A stretch of 21,586 nt of DNA from UBA9214 sp964443845 (GTDB taxonomy: Bacteria; Pseudomonadota; Gammaproteobacteria; UBA9214): assembly GCA_964443845.1 (NCBI GenBank), contig CAYUFA010000042.1, positions 1 through 21,586 on the forward strand, written 5' to 3'. This document shows positions 7,461 through 16,707 of the stretch, one piece after another. Under the pieces are notes generated by a model. It saw nothing but the letters and a program-made list of their open reading frames with translations. It ran no database searches and was not told the DNA's origin. A program made the translations under genes and the position numbers. The stretch's first letter is position 1; the number at the start of each line of letters is the position of its first letter.

Positions 7461-8153
7461 TCAACGCAGCGCAAGCTGCTCACGGCCGATCCTTGCCATT
7501 ACGGCAGTCCACTGGCTCAGGCGGCTGGAACTGCCAATGTGCTGTTCCGCGCCATAAGACCGGGCGATCCAGAGGCCGCTGGCATTGAAACTGTACACGG
7601 GCAACAGGTCCTTGCGCATCGATATCGGCTTGATGGTCTTGTCCAGGTTGTCAAGCACCTGCGGGTCTGCATCGGGCGTCCCGAAATACGTGAGCACCAT
7701 GTGTGCCTGGTTCAGTTTGACTGCCTTGACATACATGAGGCGCAATTTTTCCTGGGCGATGCCCATTTCCCGCAAGGTGAAATACTTGGCAATCGAAAAA
7801 TCCTCGCAGTCACCACCATTCGCCAGCAGGGTTTCCAGCGGGGTCGCCCAGTAATCTTCCTTGCCCCAGAGTTCGGCATCACTTACGAATCTCATTGCGT
7901 TGAAGAAATGATTGACAGTTTCCAGTTTCTCGTGGTCCGTCAGGTTGCGGGCAGAGTCGATCATGGACTGCCACTGCTCGACCCGATGCAACGCGTAGTC
8001 CCCGTACAGGTGTTCGATTCGGGTTACGAACGGTTCGGTAAGCTGGGATGCAACGCCGGCTCGCCCGGTCAGACAGGCCAGCAGAATGCCGGCAATCAGT
8101 GCCGGATTGCGCATCGCCCACCAGGCGGGCCGGGTTGTATGAGGTATCTTCAT
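7461..8153 (-). CDS. lapG: LapG-like periplasmic cysteine protease
   Basis: A transglutaminase-like cysteine peptidase (BTLCP family, DUF920). Counting from the ATG at 8153 it has 230 residues with an N-terminal signal-like helix (about 14-36). Catalytic residues are visible as C116 in GGDCEDF, H151 in NQAHMVL and D168 in VLDNLD. D115 and E117 beside the Cys match the calcium-binding pair described for LapG. The known enzyme cleaves the N-terminal region of LapA-type adhesins after a TAAG/PAAG-like site, releasing them when c-di-GMP falls. The frame is open to a GTG at 8210. I prefer 8153 because it places the signal sequence near the start, but no start has a good Shine-Dalgarno; ATGs at 8192 and 8114 are alternatives. 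It is followed at 37 bp by lapD. Confidence 0.88.
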   Translation of the reverse strand: MKIPHTTRPAWWAMRNPALIAGILLACLTGRAGVASQLTEPFVTRIEHLYGDYALHRVEQWQSMIDSARNLTDHEKLETVNHFFNAMRFVSDAELWGKEDYWATPLETLLANGGDCEDFSIAKYFTLREMGIAQEKLRLMYVKAVKLNQAHMVLTYFGTPDADPQVLDNLDKTIKPISMRKDLLPVYSFNASGLWIARSYGAEQHIGSSSRLSQWTAVMARIGREQLALR

Positions 8154-8296
8154 GCCATCGAGGTACGGGTTTGAGACGGTGACAAGTTCCATATCGGCCG
8201 GAAATTCCACGGCTTTCGTGGCAATGCCGGATTTGCAGCCGATCCGGTCCGTGCGCTACCCGGGCATGCCTCGCAAGGCTTGGTACCTCAGTCCAA

Positions 8297-8325
8297 TTGT
8301 TCCGCCATGGTGGCCAGCGTAGACT
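8297..8325 (+). promoter_or_regulatory. Possible sigma70-like promoter for the receiver gene
   Basis: TTGTTC (8297-8302), a 17-base spacer and TAGACT (8320-8325) lie in the 199-bp region between the divergent lapG and receiver genes. Transcription would start near 8332, about 20 bases before the ATG at 8353. Both hexamers are imperfect. Confidence 0.3.
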
Positions 8326-8352
8326 GCACAAGACTCATAAAAACAAGTACTT

Positions 8353-8841
8353 ATGAAAAAAATCAGCCTTACTATCATCTGCGCCGGAGTGCCGCGTTTC
8401 CCGGGTTGTCTCGACATCCTGCGTGACTGGCCGGAATACACGGTCGTTGCCAGTGCGCGCAGCCTGCATGCACCCGGGATCTGCAATGCCCTGGGACAGA
8501 GTGATGTCGTGATACTCGATCAGGTCCTGATCGAGCAGGAGGGGGCCGAGACGGTCAGCTCGGTGCGAGCGGGCTGTCCGGCGGGGAAGGTGCTGCTGAT
8601 CCTCGAGGAATCCGGTGACGAACAGGTCCTGGATGCCATAGCCCTGGGGGTGGACGGCGTCATGGAGCAGATCGAGATCCGCGCCATGTTGCGCAAGGCC
8701 ATCTCGGCCCTGTATTCGGGCGAACCCTGGTTTTCCCGCGAGCTGGCCCATTCACTGCGCAAGCAGCTGCAACAGGGGATGCCGCTCGGCGATGGCCGGA
8801 CACAGCCATTCTCCCTGTCCGGGCGCGAAAAACTCAATTGA
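8353..8841 (+). CDS. Receiver-only LuxR-family regulator, HTH missing
   Basis: 162 residues. Residues 4-118 are receiver-like, with the candidate phospho-acceptor D56 (VVILDQ). The switch Ser/Thr position is E85 and the conserved Lys is not evident, as in the regulator at 4449-5117. The following linker (SGEPWFSRELAHSL) is typical of NarL/LuxR regulators. The protein then stops at SLSGREKLN, exactly where the helix-turn-helix should begin (LT.RE.eVl). No continuation of the DNA-binding domain is found in the other two frames. Either the gene is 3'-truncated or it encodes a functional receiver-only protein. It is divergent from lapG. No clear Shine-Dalgarno precedes the ATG. Confidence 0.75.
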   Translation: MKKISLTIICAGVPRFPGCLDILRDWPEYTVVASARSLHAPGICNALGQSDVVILDQVLIEQEGAETVSSVRAGCPAGKVLLILEESGDEQVLDAIALGVDGVMEQIEIRAMLRKAISALYSGEPWFSRELAHSLRKQLQQGMPLGDGRTQPFSLSGREKLN

Positions 8842-9172
8842 CCGCCATACCCGGGTGCGGGCGCGCATGAGCGGACCCGCGGCCCGGCAATCGACACCCC
8901 GCCGGCCGCCTGGATATCGCGGCTGCGTCCTGCGGGTGGGTGCCTGGCGTACGCGGCGACGGGCCGCGGCAGCGGCGATTCGCAGGCAGGCTTCAGGGTC
9001 ATCGTGCGCTTCCCTGGCGGTGGTAACCGGCACGGTTGCCGGAATTTCTCCGGCCACCGGGCACGCTGTCCGGTGGCTCCGGCTGACAGGCGTTCCCGCG
9101 CTGTAATATCCGGCTGGCGCTGTGTAATAATGGCGCCTCCCTGGCTTCCGGCAGGCGCGAAAGGATCCCTTC
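8842..9172. other. Intergenic region before lolC
   Basis: No supported gene is seen on either strand. The first part may be the decayed scar of the lost DNA-binding domain of the upstream regulator, but no homology remains. An AT-rich TAATAAT at 9125-9131 could be a -10 element for the lol operon; I see no good -35 to go with it. Confidence 0.4.
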
Positions 9173-10412
9173 ATGTTTCGACCGTACGAGCTGTTTGTCG
9201 GTCTGCGCTATACCTATTCCAAGCGGCGCACGCATTTTATCTCCTTCATTTCGGTAACCTCGATGCTGGGTATCGCGCTGGGTGTGACGGCGCTGATCAC
9301 CGTACTGTCGGTCATGAACGGGTTCCAGACCGAGTTGCGCGACCGCATCCTCGGCATGACGGCACATGCCACGGTCACCACGTCGCAGGGCAGCCTCAAG
9401 GACTGGCGCTCCGTCGCGGGTCTGCTGACCGGCCAGCCACACGTGCTGGGCGTGGCACCGTATGTCGACGGAGAATCGATGCTCAGCAACGGCAGGCTCG
9501 TCAGCGGTGCGCTGATCGAGGGCGTATCGCCGCAGGAGGAGGGCAAGGTCTCCGACATCGGTGCGCATATCACCGATGGATCTCTCGCGCTGCTGAAACC
9601 GGGTGAGTACGGAATCATTCTCGGCAGGGACCTCGCCCTGGCCCTGGGGGCGACCGTCGGTGACGCAATCACGGTCGTGTCTCCGCAGGTCACCATCGCA
9701 CCCACCGGTATCCTGCCCAGGCTGCGGCGCTTTACCGTGGTGGGTATCTTCGCAGTTGGCATGTACGAATACGACCGCGGAGTGGCCCTGGTGCACATAC
9801 AGGATGCGGCCCGGCTGTTTCGCCTGCAGGATGCGGTAAGCGGGCTGCGCCTGAAGCTCGACGACGCCTTCGATGCGCCCATGGTGAGCCGGGCCCTGGC
9901 CAGCCGCCTGCCAGCGGAATACCGGGTCGAGGACTGGACCCGCAAGCATGCCAATTTTTTCCGCGCCGTACGCACCGAGAAGCGGGTCATGTTCACGATT
10001 CTTACACTGATTGTCGCGGTTGCCGCCTTCAATATCGTGTCGACACTGATTATGGTGGTCACCGACAAGCGCTCGGATATCGCCATCCTGCGCACACTCG
10101 GGGCGTCCCCCGGGTCGATCATGACAATCTTCATCATTCAGGGCGTGGTCATCGGTGTACTGGGGACCGCACTGGGTGTGACGGGAGGAGTGAGCCTGGC
10201 GCTCAATGTCGAGACGATCGTGCCGGCCATCGAGCACCTGTTCCACGTACAGTTCATGCCTGCGGATGTCTACTATATCAGCGAGGTACCCTCGGAATTG
10301 CACTGGAAGGACGTGTGGGTCATGGCCTCGGTGGCCATGGTGCTGAGCCTGCTGGCCACGATCTACCCTGCCTGGCGAGCATCGCGCACGCATCCCGCCG
10401 AGGCACTGCGCT

Positions 10413-10420
<8 letters not shown>
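9173..10420 (+). CDS. lolC: Lipoprotein-releasing ABC transporter permease (LolC/LolE/LolF family)
   Basis: 415 residues with the LolC/E layout: a first membrane helix (about 24-46) in SVTSMLGIALGVTALITVL, a large periplasmic domain, then three helices near the C-terminus (about 275-300, 315-345, 380-400). It ends with the typical PAWRASRTHPAEALRYE. With LolD it extracts outer-membrane lipoproteins from the inner membrane and hands them to LolA. The ATG follows a good AAAGGAT site. It overlaps lolD by eight bases (ATGAGTAA). Only one permease is present, so the transporter may use two copies of it, as proposed for LolF. The name lolC is therefore provisional. Confidence 0.9.
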
Positions 10421-11090
<670 letters not shown>

Positions 11091-11145
11091 CCGCAACGCG
11101 CGGGTCCCGGTATGCGGGCGGATCCCGCATTGTTCATGGAAGAAC

Positions 11146-13458
11146 ATGTATTATCCGGCGATTTATTTCACGCTCGGCGTGATTTTCTGGCATGCCTGCG
11201 GCCTTTTCCTCATGCTCCCTTCCTGGCTGTGTGCCGGGCTGGCGTTATGTCTGCAGCGCTGGCGGCCGCTGGCCATCGTGCTACTCGGCGCCGCGTGGAC
11301 CGGGTTCGGGGTACAGCTGGCGCTGCAGCCACGGCTGGATCCCGCGCTGGAAGGCAAGACCGTACAGGTCAGCGGTTGTATCGAAGACGTGGAACCGGGG
11401 TCATCCGGTCCGTCCAGGCGCTTCCGGTTTGCGATTGACCGGCTGAATCCCGGTGACGGCTGGCAGACCTTCCCCGCCCGTGCGCAGTTGCGCTGGTACG
11501 AACCGGTGCCGGTGCTGGAACCGGGTCAGTGCCGTGAACTGCAGGTGCGCCTGAAGCAGCCACACGGCTACGCCAATCCCGGCGGTTTTGACCGGGAACG
11601 CTGGTGGTTCCAGCAGCGGGTGCGGGTCACCGGGTATGTGCGGGCGGCGCTCGGCCAGCCGCTGTCCGGCGCCGCACCGCCCGGTCCGTTCGCCCGGCTG
11701 CGGCGGCGTCTCCTCGGGTATTTTGCCACGGGTTCAACGCTACCCGCGCGGGCGTTGCTGCAGGCGCTGACCGTCGGGGACCGCAGTGCGATCTCGCCCG
11801 CACAGTGGGCGGTGCTCAATGCGACCGGTACGACGCACCTGCTCGCCATTTCCGGGCTGCATATCAGTCTCGTTGCCGGGCTCGTGTTCATGCTGGTACG
11901 CCGCAGCCTGCTCGCCATGTCGTGGCTGTCACAGCGGATACCGGCCGGTCAGGTGGCCGCGGTGTTCGCCATGGCGGCGGCGCTGGCCTACGCCGAGTTG
12001 TCCGGATTTGCCATCCCGGCCCGCCGCGCGGTGCTGATGACGGGTATCTTCCTGCTGGCACTGGTGCTGAAACGCCGCGCCGGCTTTCTGCAGGCCCTTT
12101 GCCTGGCGGCGGCGGCGACCCTGCTGGTTGACCCCCTGTCGATATTGTCGGCCGGCTGGTGGCTGTCGTTCTGGGCGGTGCTGGTGATCGCCTGGGTCGG
12201 CAGCGGGCGTTGCGGCAGGCGGCGCGGTGTATTGCGCTGGTGCGCGCTGCAGCTGGCGCTGGCAATCGGGATGCTGCCGGCAATGCTGCTGGTTTTTCAG
12301 CGTGTCTCACTGGTCGCACCGCTGGCGAACTGGCTCGCGGTGCCGGTCGTGGGCATGCTGGTGGTACCGCTGGCCCTGTTCGGTGTGCTGGCGTACGTTG
12401 TGTACGTCCCCTTCGGTTCGTGGCTGTTTGGCGCGGCTGGCCGGATACTCGACGGGTTCTGGCCGGTGCTCGAGTGGCTGGCACGCACGGAGCATGCCGT
12501 GTGGTCATCCCATGCCCCGGTCTGGTGGACCATCGTACCGGCGGTGGCGGGACTCGGTCTGCTGCTGGCGCCACGAGGCGTCCCGGCGCGCTGGGCGGGT
12601 GCGGTGATGCTGCTGCCGATGCTGCTGGTGCGTCCCGCGCGCCTGGAGGCGGGCGGTTTCCAGGTGACCCTGCTCGACGTCGGGCAGGGCCTGTCCGCAG
12701 TGGTCGAAACGGCCGGTCATGCGCTGGTCTATGACACGGGCCCCGCCTACGGGGAGTTCGATACCGGACGGTCGGTGGTCGTTCCATACCTGCGCCAGCG
12801 CGGGATCCGGCAGCTCGACATGCTGGTGATCAGTCATGGCGACAACGATCATATCGGAGGTGCGCGCTCGCTGCTCGACGCTTATCCGGCCGGCACCATT
12901 CTGAGCAGTGTACCGGAGCAACTGCCCGGTACCGGTCCGCGCCACTGCCGGCGAGGCATGCACTGGGAATGGGACCGGGTACGGTTCCGGGTCCTGCATC
13001 CGCTGCGCGCGGAACCGGGCGCGGGTAACAACAGTTCCTGCGTGCTGCGCATCACGGGTCCTGCCGGCGGTTCGGTGCTGCTGACCGGCGACATCGAGCG
13101 CGAAACGGAGCGGCAGTTGCTGCGTACGCAGCGGAAACGGCTCCCGGCGCAGGTGCTGGTTGTGCCGCATCATGGCAGCAACACCTCGTCCACCGCCGCG
13201 TGGATCCGGGCCGTTGCGCCACGCTTTGCCCTGGTGCCGGACGGGTACCTGAACCGATACCACTTCCCCGCGGCGGCGGTTGTACGCCGATACCGGGACG
13301 CCGGTGCCCAGGTGCTGGAAACCGGGCGCAAGGGTGCGATCACCGCCACGTTTGGCGCGCACGACGTCACGCCACGGGTGGTTGCCTGGCGGGACCGGTA
13401 CAGGCCGTACTGGCGCTGGCATGACCAGAACCTGTCTCATCATCCGGCGTGGAATTAA
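11146..13458 (+). CDS. comEC: DNA internalization protein ComEC/Rec2
   Basis: 770 residues from the ATG at 11146, which has GGAAG upstream; the open frame extends back to 11020 into lolD but that part is not credible. In order: N-terminal helices, an OB-fold-like DUF4131 region (about 60-170), the Competence domain with many membrane helices (about 195-500, including THLLAISGLHISLVAGL), and a metallo-beta-lactamase-like domain (about 508-750). The metal site motif HGDNDH is at 564-569, and PHHGS carries the later His at 675-676. The protein forms the inner-membrane channel that takes up single-stranded DNA and may degrade the other strand. It sits between lolD and exbB, as in Pseudomonas. No other competence gene is in the window. 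Confidence 0.94.
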   Translation: MYYPAIYFTLGVIFWHACGLFLMLPSWLCAGLALCLQRWRPLAIVLLGAAWTGFGVQLALQPRLDPALEGKTVQVSGCIEDVEPGSSGPSRRFRFAIDRLNPGDGWQTFPARAQLRWYEPVPVLEPGQCRELQVRLKQPHGYANPGGFDRERWWFQQRVRVTGYVRAALGQPLSGAAPPGPFARLRRRLLGYFATGSTLPARALLQALTVGDRSAISPAQWAVLNATGTTHLLAISGLHISLVAGLVFMLVRRSLLAMSWLSQRIPAGQVAAVFAMAAALAYAELSGFAIPARRAVLMTGIFLLALVLKRRAGFLQALCLAAAATLLVDPLSILSAGWWLSFWAVLVIAWVGSGRCGRRRGVLRWCALQLALAIGMLPAMLLVFQRVSLVAPLANWLAVPVVGMLVVPLALFGVLAYVVYVPFGSWLFGAAGRILDGFWPVLEWLARTEHAVWSSHAPVWWTIVPAVAGLGLLLAPRGVPARWAGAVMLLPMLLVRPARLEAGGFQVTLLDVGQGLSAVVETAGHALVYDTGPAYGEFDTGRSVVVPYLRQRGIRQLDMLVISHGDNDHIGGARSLLDAYPAGTILSSVPEQLPGTGPRHCRRGMHWEWDRVRFRVLHPLRAEPGAGNNSSCVLRITGPAGGSVLLTGDIERETERQLLRTQRKRLPAQVLVVPHHGSNTSSTAAWIRAVAPRFALVPDGYLNRYHFPAAAVVRRYRDAGAQVLETGRKGAITATFGAHDVTPRVVAWRDRYRPYWRWHDQNLSHHPAWN

Positions 13459-13557
13459 GAGCCAGGATCTGGTCGCTGGCTGTTTGGCTTGTGCGGCAAA
13501 TACAGTATGATCAGCAGCGGCCGGTACGACCGGTCGCAGACGCAGGGTGACGGCAAG

Positions 13558-14187
13558 GTGTGGGAACTGGTAAAGTCGGGCGGTTGGCTGATGCTGCCGA
13601 TCATACTCAGCTCGGTGATCGCGCTGGCGATCATTGCCGAGCGACTGTGGTCCCTGCAGGTGCGCAAGGTCTTGCCAAAAAACCTGGTTGCCCAGGTCTG
13701 GCGCTGGGAAAAGATCCACCAGCTGGACGACGAGCACATGAAGGAACTGCAGGCGAGTTCCCCGCTGGGCGCGATCCTCGCCGCCGGAATCATCAATCGT
13801 CAGCAGAACCGCGAAGTGATGAAAGAGAGTATCGAGGATACCGGGCGGCACGTGGTGCACGAGCTCGAGCGCTATCTGAACACCCTGGGGACCATCGCGG
13901 CGATTTCTCCGCTGCTCGGGCTGCTGGGAACGGTGTTCGGCATGATCGATGTGTTTTCCACGATTACCACCCAGGGGGTGGGCGACCCGGGGTCCCTGGC
14001 CGGGGGCATTTCCAAGGCACTGATCACCACGGCAGCGGGCCTGTCGGTCGCCATTCCCTCGCTGATGTTCTACCGCTATTTCCGCGGGCGTGTCCGCATG
14101 CTGGTGCTGCGGATGGAACAGCAGGCGATGCTGATGGTCGAAATCATGCATGGCACACGCAAACGCAGTACAGACGCCGGGCAGTAG
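13558..14187 (+). CDS. exbB: ExbB/TolQ/MotA-family proton channel protein
   Basis: 209 residues from a GTG at 13558. This start gives MWELVKSGGWLMLPI, which matches the N-terminus I recall for the ExbB2 proteins of this gene neighbourhood, and has GGTGA upstream. In-frame starts at 13489 (TTG) and 13507 (ATG) add a polar tail and lack ribosome binding sites. Three membrane helices are evident: about 10-28, and the conserved pair in the ISPLLGLLGTVFGMIDVF and ITTAAGLSVAIPSLMFYRYF regions. With ExbD it converts proton flow into mechanical work, usually on TonB. Three bases separate it from exbD. No tonB gene is present here. Confidence 0.9.
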   Translation: MWELVKSGGWLMLPIILSSVIALAIIAERLWSLQVRKVLPKNLVAQVWRWEKIHQLDDEHMKELQASSPLGAILAAGIINRQQNREVMKESIEDTGRHVVHELERYLNTLGTIAAISPLLGLLGTVFGMIDVFSTITTQGVGDPGSLAGGISKALITTAAGLSVAIPSLMFYRYFRGRVRMLVLRMEQQAMLMVEIMHGTRKRSTDAGQ

Positions 14188-14190
14188 CCG

Positions 14191-14607
14191 ATGAACCTGC
14201 AACCGGGTAACGATGACGAGCCGGATATCAACATCACGTCCCTGATCGACGTGGTGTTCCTGCTGCTGATCTTTTTTATGGTGACGACGACGTTCGAGCA
14301 GCAGTCGCGCATTCATATCAACCTGCCGGAGGCCAGTGCCGAGCCGGAAAAACAGGATAAGCAGCCGCTGGAAATCATCGTCGATGCGCAAGGCCGCTAT
14401 TTTCTCGGTGACCGGCAGGTGGTCAATTCGGAAGTCAATACGCTCAAGACGGCCATCCGCAAGGCCCTGGGCTCCCGCAAGGAGGTTCCGGTGACGGTGC
14501 GCGCAGACGCCCGGGCCACGAACCAGTCCGTCGTGACGGTGCTGGATGCCGTCAGCCAGCTCGGTCTGACCCATATATCGCTTGCCACGACCCGGACACC
14601 CGAGTAG
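14191..14607 (+). CDS. exbD: ExbD/TolR-family biopolymer transport protein
   Basis: 138 residues. A short cytoplasmic N-terminus precedes one helix (about 18-40, SLIDVVFLLLIFFMVTTTF) with the essential proton-conducting Asp at D20. A periplasmic domain follows. It partners with the ExbB just upstream. In this gene order the pair lies before lpxK, so a role in envelope transport has been suspected for such ExbB2/D2 proteins; the substrate is not known from the sequence. Confidence 0.92.
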   Translation: MNLQPGNDDEPDINITSLIDVVFLLLIFFMVTTTFEQQSRIHINLPEASAEPEKQDKQPLEIIVDAQGRYFLGDRQVVNSEVNTLKTAIRKALGSRKEVPVTVRADARATNQSVVTVLDAVSQLGLTHISLATTRTPE

Positions 14608-14625
14608 CCGTAACGGCGCGCCGGC

Positions 14626-15633
14626 ATGAAACGCCTGGATTATTACTGGTACCTGCGCAGCCCGTGGCTTGTCCTGCTGACGCCGCTGTCGCTGTGTTTT
14701 CACCTGTTCGTCGTTCTGCGCAGGATGGCCTACCGGCACGGTCTGCTCCGCAGCCACCGCCTGACCGTCCCGGTAATCGTGGTCGGCAACATCACGGTGG
14801 GCGGGACCGGCAAGACGCCGCTGGTCGTCTGGCTGGCCGGATACCTGGCCCGGCTGGGTTACCGTCCGGGTGTCGTGGCACGCGGTTACGGCGGCAAGGC
14901 GAGCAGCTGGCCACAGCAGGTCCGGCCTGACAGTGATCCAGCGGTGGTCGGTGATGAAGCGGTGCTGCTCGCCAGGCTCACCGGTTGTCCCATGGCCGTC
15001 GCTCCGAACCGCTACCAGGCGGCCGAGGCCCTGGTCCGATATCATGACTGCGACGTCATCATTTCGGACGACGGCCTGCAGCACTACGCCCTGCAACGCG
15101 ACGTCGAGATCGTGGTGATCGACGGCGTGCGTCGTTTTGGCACCGGTTTCATGCTTCCTGCCGGCCCCTTGCGCGAACCGGTGGCGCGTTTGCGCGAGGT
15201 GGACATGGTGGTCGTCAATGGCCTCGGTGGCGCAGGCGAGTTTCCCATGAAGATGAAAACCGGCAAGGTCATCAACCTGCTGGACGAGGGCAGGACCTGT
15301 GCGCTGACGGAATTCCAGCGTGGCCGGGTCCATGCGCTCGCCGGCATCGGTAATCCGGAGCGCTTCTTCACGTCGCTGCGGTCGGTACTGGGCCGTGTCG
15401 AAACGCATGCATTTCCCGATCACTACCGCTTCCGGCGCAACGACATCCTTTTTGACGACGAGGCACCGGTGCTGATGACGGCAAAAGATGCCGTCAAGTG
15501 TCGCCGCTTCGCAACCGGAAATGAATGGTACGTACCGGTGACGGTGGAACTGGGCCGGGATTTCTGTGCGCGACTCGACGTCCTGCTCAGGGAACGCATT
15601 CCGCGCACACCCGTCGCTGGCACCGCCGCCTGA
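14626..15633 (+). CDS. lpxK: Tetraacyldisaccharide 4'-kinase LpxK
   Basis: 335 residues, the normal length. A membrane-associated N-terminal helix (about 12-32) precedes the P-loop GNITVGGTGKTP (54-65). Other family blocks are ARGYGGK, GDEAVLLA, ISDDGLQHYAL, LPAGPLREP and a C-terminal VLMTAKDAVKCRRF. The enzyme phosphorylates the lipid A disaccharide at the 4' position on the inner face of the inner membrane. It lies 18 bases after exbD and 23 before the ycaR-like gene. Confidence 0.97.
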   Translation: MKRLDYYWYLRSPWLVLLTPLSLCFHLFVVLRRMAYRHGLLRSHRLTVPVIVVGNITVGGTGKTPLVVWLAGYLARLGYRPGVVARGYGGKASSWPQQVRPDSDPAVVGDEAVLLARLTGCPMAVAPNRYQAAEALVRYHDCDVIISDDGLQHYALQRDVEIVVIDGVRRFGTGFMLPAGPLREPVARLREVDMVVVNGLGGAGEFPMKMKTGKVINLLDEGRTCALTEFQRGRVHALAGIGNPERFFTSLRSVLGRVETHAFPDHYRFRRNDILFDDEAPVLMTAKDAVKCRRFATGNEWYVPVTVELGRDFCARLDVLLRERIPRTPVAGTAA

Positions 15634-15656
15634 ACAGCCGGACAGGAGGAGGCATC

Positions 15657-15836
15657 GTGGACAAGAAACTGCTGGAAATACTGGCCTGCCCGTTATGCAA
15701 GGGACCACTGGTCTATCACCGGGAGCAGCAGGAGCTGATTTGCCGGGCCGATCGCCTGGCGTTCCCGATACGGGATGACATCCCGGTGATGCTGGAAGAA
15801 GAAGCCAGGCAGCTGCCTGCCGACGAAGAGGTCTGA
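15657..15836 (+). CDS. ycaR: Trm112/YcaR-like small protein
   Basis: 59 residues starting at GTG after a strong AGGAGG site. The sequence opens DKKLLEILACPLCKGPL and contains ELICRADRLAFPIRDDIPVML, which is the Trm112-family (UPF0434) signature. The metal-binding pattern keeps CPLC plus one further Cys. This small protein always sits between lpxK and kdsB in many gammaproteobacteria; its role there is not settled. The kdsB start follows its stop codon directly. Confidence 0.93.
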   Translation: MDKKLLEILACPLCKGPLVYHREQQELICRADRLAFPIRDDIPVMLEEEARQLPADEEV

Positions 15837-16607
15837 GTGCCTGGCACGCGCAGCAAGGCCGGTTTCCGGGTGGTGATACCCGCCCGTTTTGCCTCCACGC
15901 GCCTGCCCGGAAAGCCCTTGCTGCCGATTGCAGGGCGTCCCATGCTGCAGCATGTGTACGAGCGTGCACTGTGCAGTGCGGCCGAATCCGTGAGCATCGC
16001 GACCGACGATGCCCGCATCGAGGCCGCCGCCCGCGGGTTTCACGCACCGGTGTACCTGACCGCTGCCCACCATGCCTCCGGAACCGAGCGCCTCGGCGAG
16101 GTCGTCACCCTGGCGGGCTGGGATCCCGGCACGGTGGTCGTCAATGTCCAGGGTGACGAACCGATGATCGAGCCGGACGCGATCGACCAGGTGGCTGACG
16201 ACCTCATGCACCACCCCGAGGCCGCCATGGCCACGCTCGCGCACCCGCTGCAGGGTGCGACGGAGATCCGCGATCCCAACATCGTCAAGGTCGTGACCGA
16301 CACGCACGGCTACGCACTGTACTTCAGCCGTGCGCCGATCCCGTATTCGCGCGATCCGGACGGTGCTGCGCGCGTAACCGGCCTGCGCCACATCGGCCTG
16401 TATGCCTATCGTGCCGGTTTCCTGGCCAGCTACGCGGGCTTGCCGGCCTCCCCGCTGGAGCAGACCGAGAAGCTCGAGCAGTTACGGGTACTCTGGCACG
16501 GCTTGAAGATTCACGTCAGTCTCGTCCGGCGGTTGCCCGGCCCCGGCGTCGACACGCTCGAAGACCTCGAGCGGGTGGCGCAGCTGATGCAGCCGGACCC
16601 GGTCTGA
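15837..16607 (+). CDS. kdsB: 3-deoxy-manno-octulosonate cytidylyltransferase KdsB
   Basis: 256 residues. It begins with a GTG that abuts the TGA of the previous gene, so translation is probably coupled. Family motifs are VVIPARFASTRLPGKPL near the N-terminus, IATDDARI, ASGTERLGEV, VNVQGDEPMIEP, YFSRAPIPY, RHIGLYAYR and LEQTEKLEQLRVLWHG. The enzyme activates Kdo as CMP-Kdo for the lipopolysaccharide inner core, in the same pathway as LpxK. Confidence 0.97.
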   Translation: MPGTRSKAGFRVVIPARFASTRLPGKPLLPIAGRPMLQHVYERALCSAAESVSIATDDARIEAAARGFHAPVYLTAAHHASGTERLGEVVTLAGWDPGTVVVNVQGDEPMIEPDAIDQVADDLMHHPEAAMATLAHPLQGATEIRDPNIVKVVTDTHGYALYFSRAPIPYSRDPDGAARVTGLRHIGLYAYRAGFLASYAGLPASPLEQTEKLEQLRVLWHGLKIHVSLVRRLPGPGVDTLEDLERVAQLMQPDPV

Positions 16608-16618
16608 AAGACCGCCGT

Positions 16619-16658
16619 CGCGCCGGTGCCCCGGAGCATGGCCCGGCATGCCGGCGCG
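16619..16658. terminator. Strong hairpin between convergent kdsB and PilZ genes
   Basis: Arm CGCGCCGGTGCC (16619-16630) pairs with GGCA-TG-CCGGCGCG (16645-16658), giving 8 plus 4 base pairs with a 2-base bulge. It begins 12 bases after the kdsB stop and lies 50 bases past the stop of the convergent PilZ gene. No T tract follows on either strand, so it may be a weak or Rho-assisted terminator. Confidence 0.4.
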
Positions 16659-16707
16659 GAGGGTAGTTCTGTGCGGGGGTGCGGCGGCCAAGCGTCGCAG
16701 GCTGCGC

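Noticed and set aside
12505..16047. 1180-codon open frame on the minus strand
   Set aside because: It lies antisense to comEC, exbB, exbD, lpxK, ycaR and kdsB, all certain genes. Its translation is rich in Arg, His, Gln and Pro with no domain; high GC keeps the frame open.
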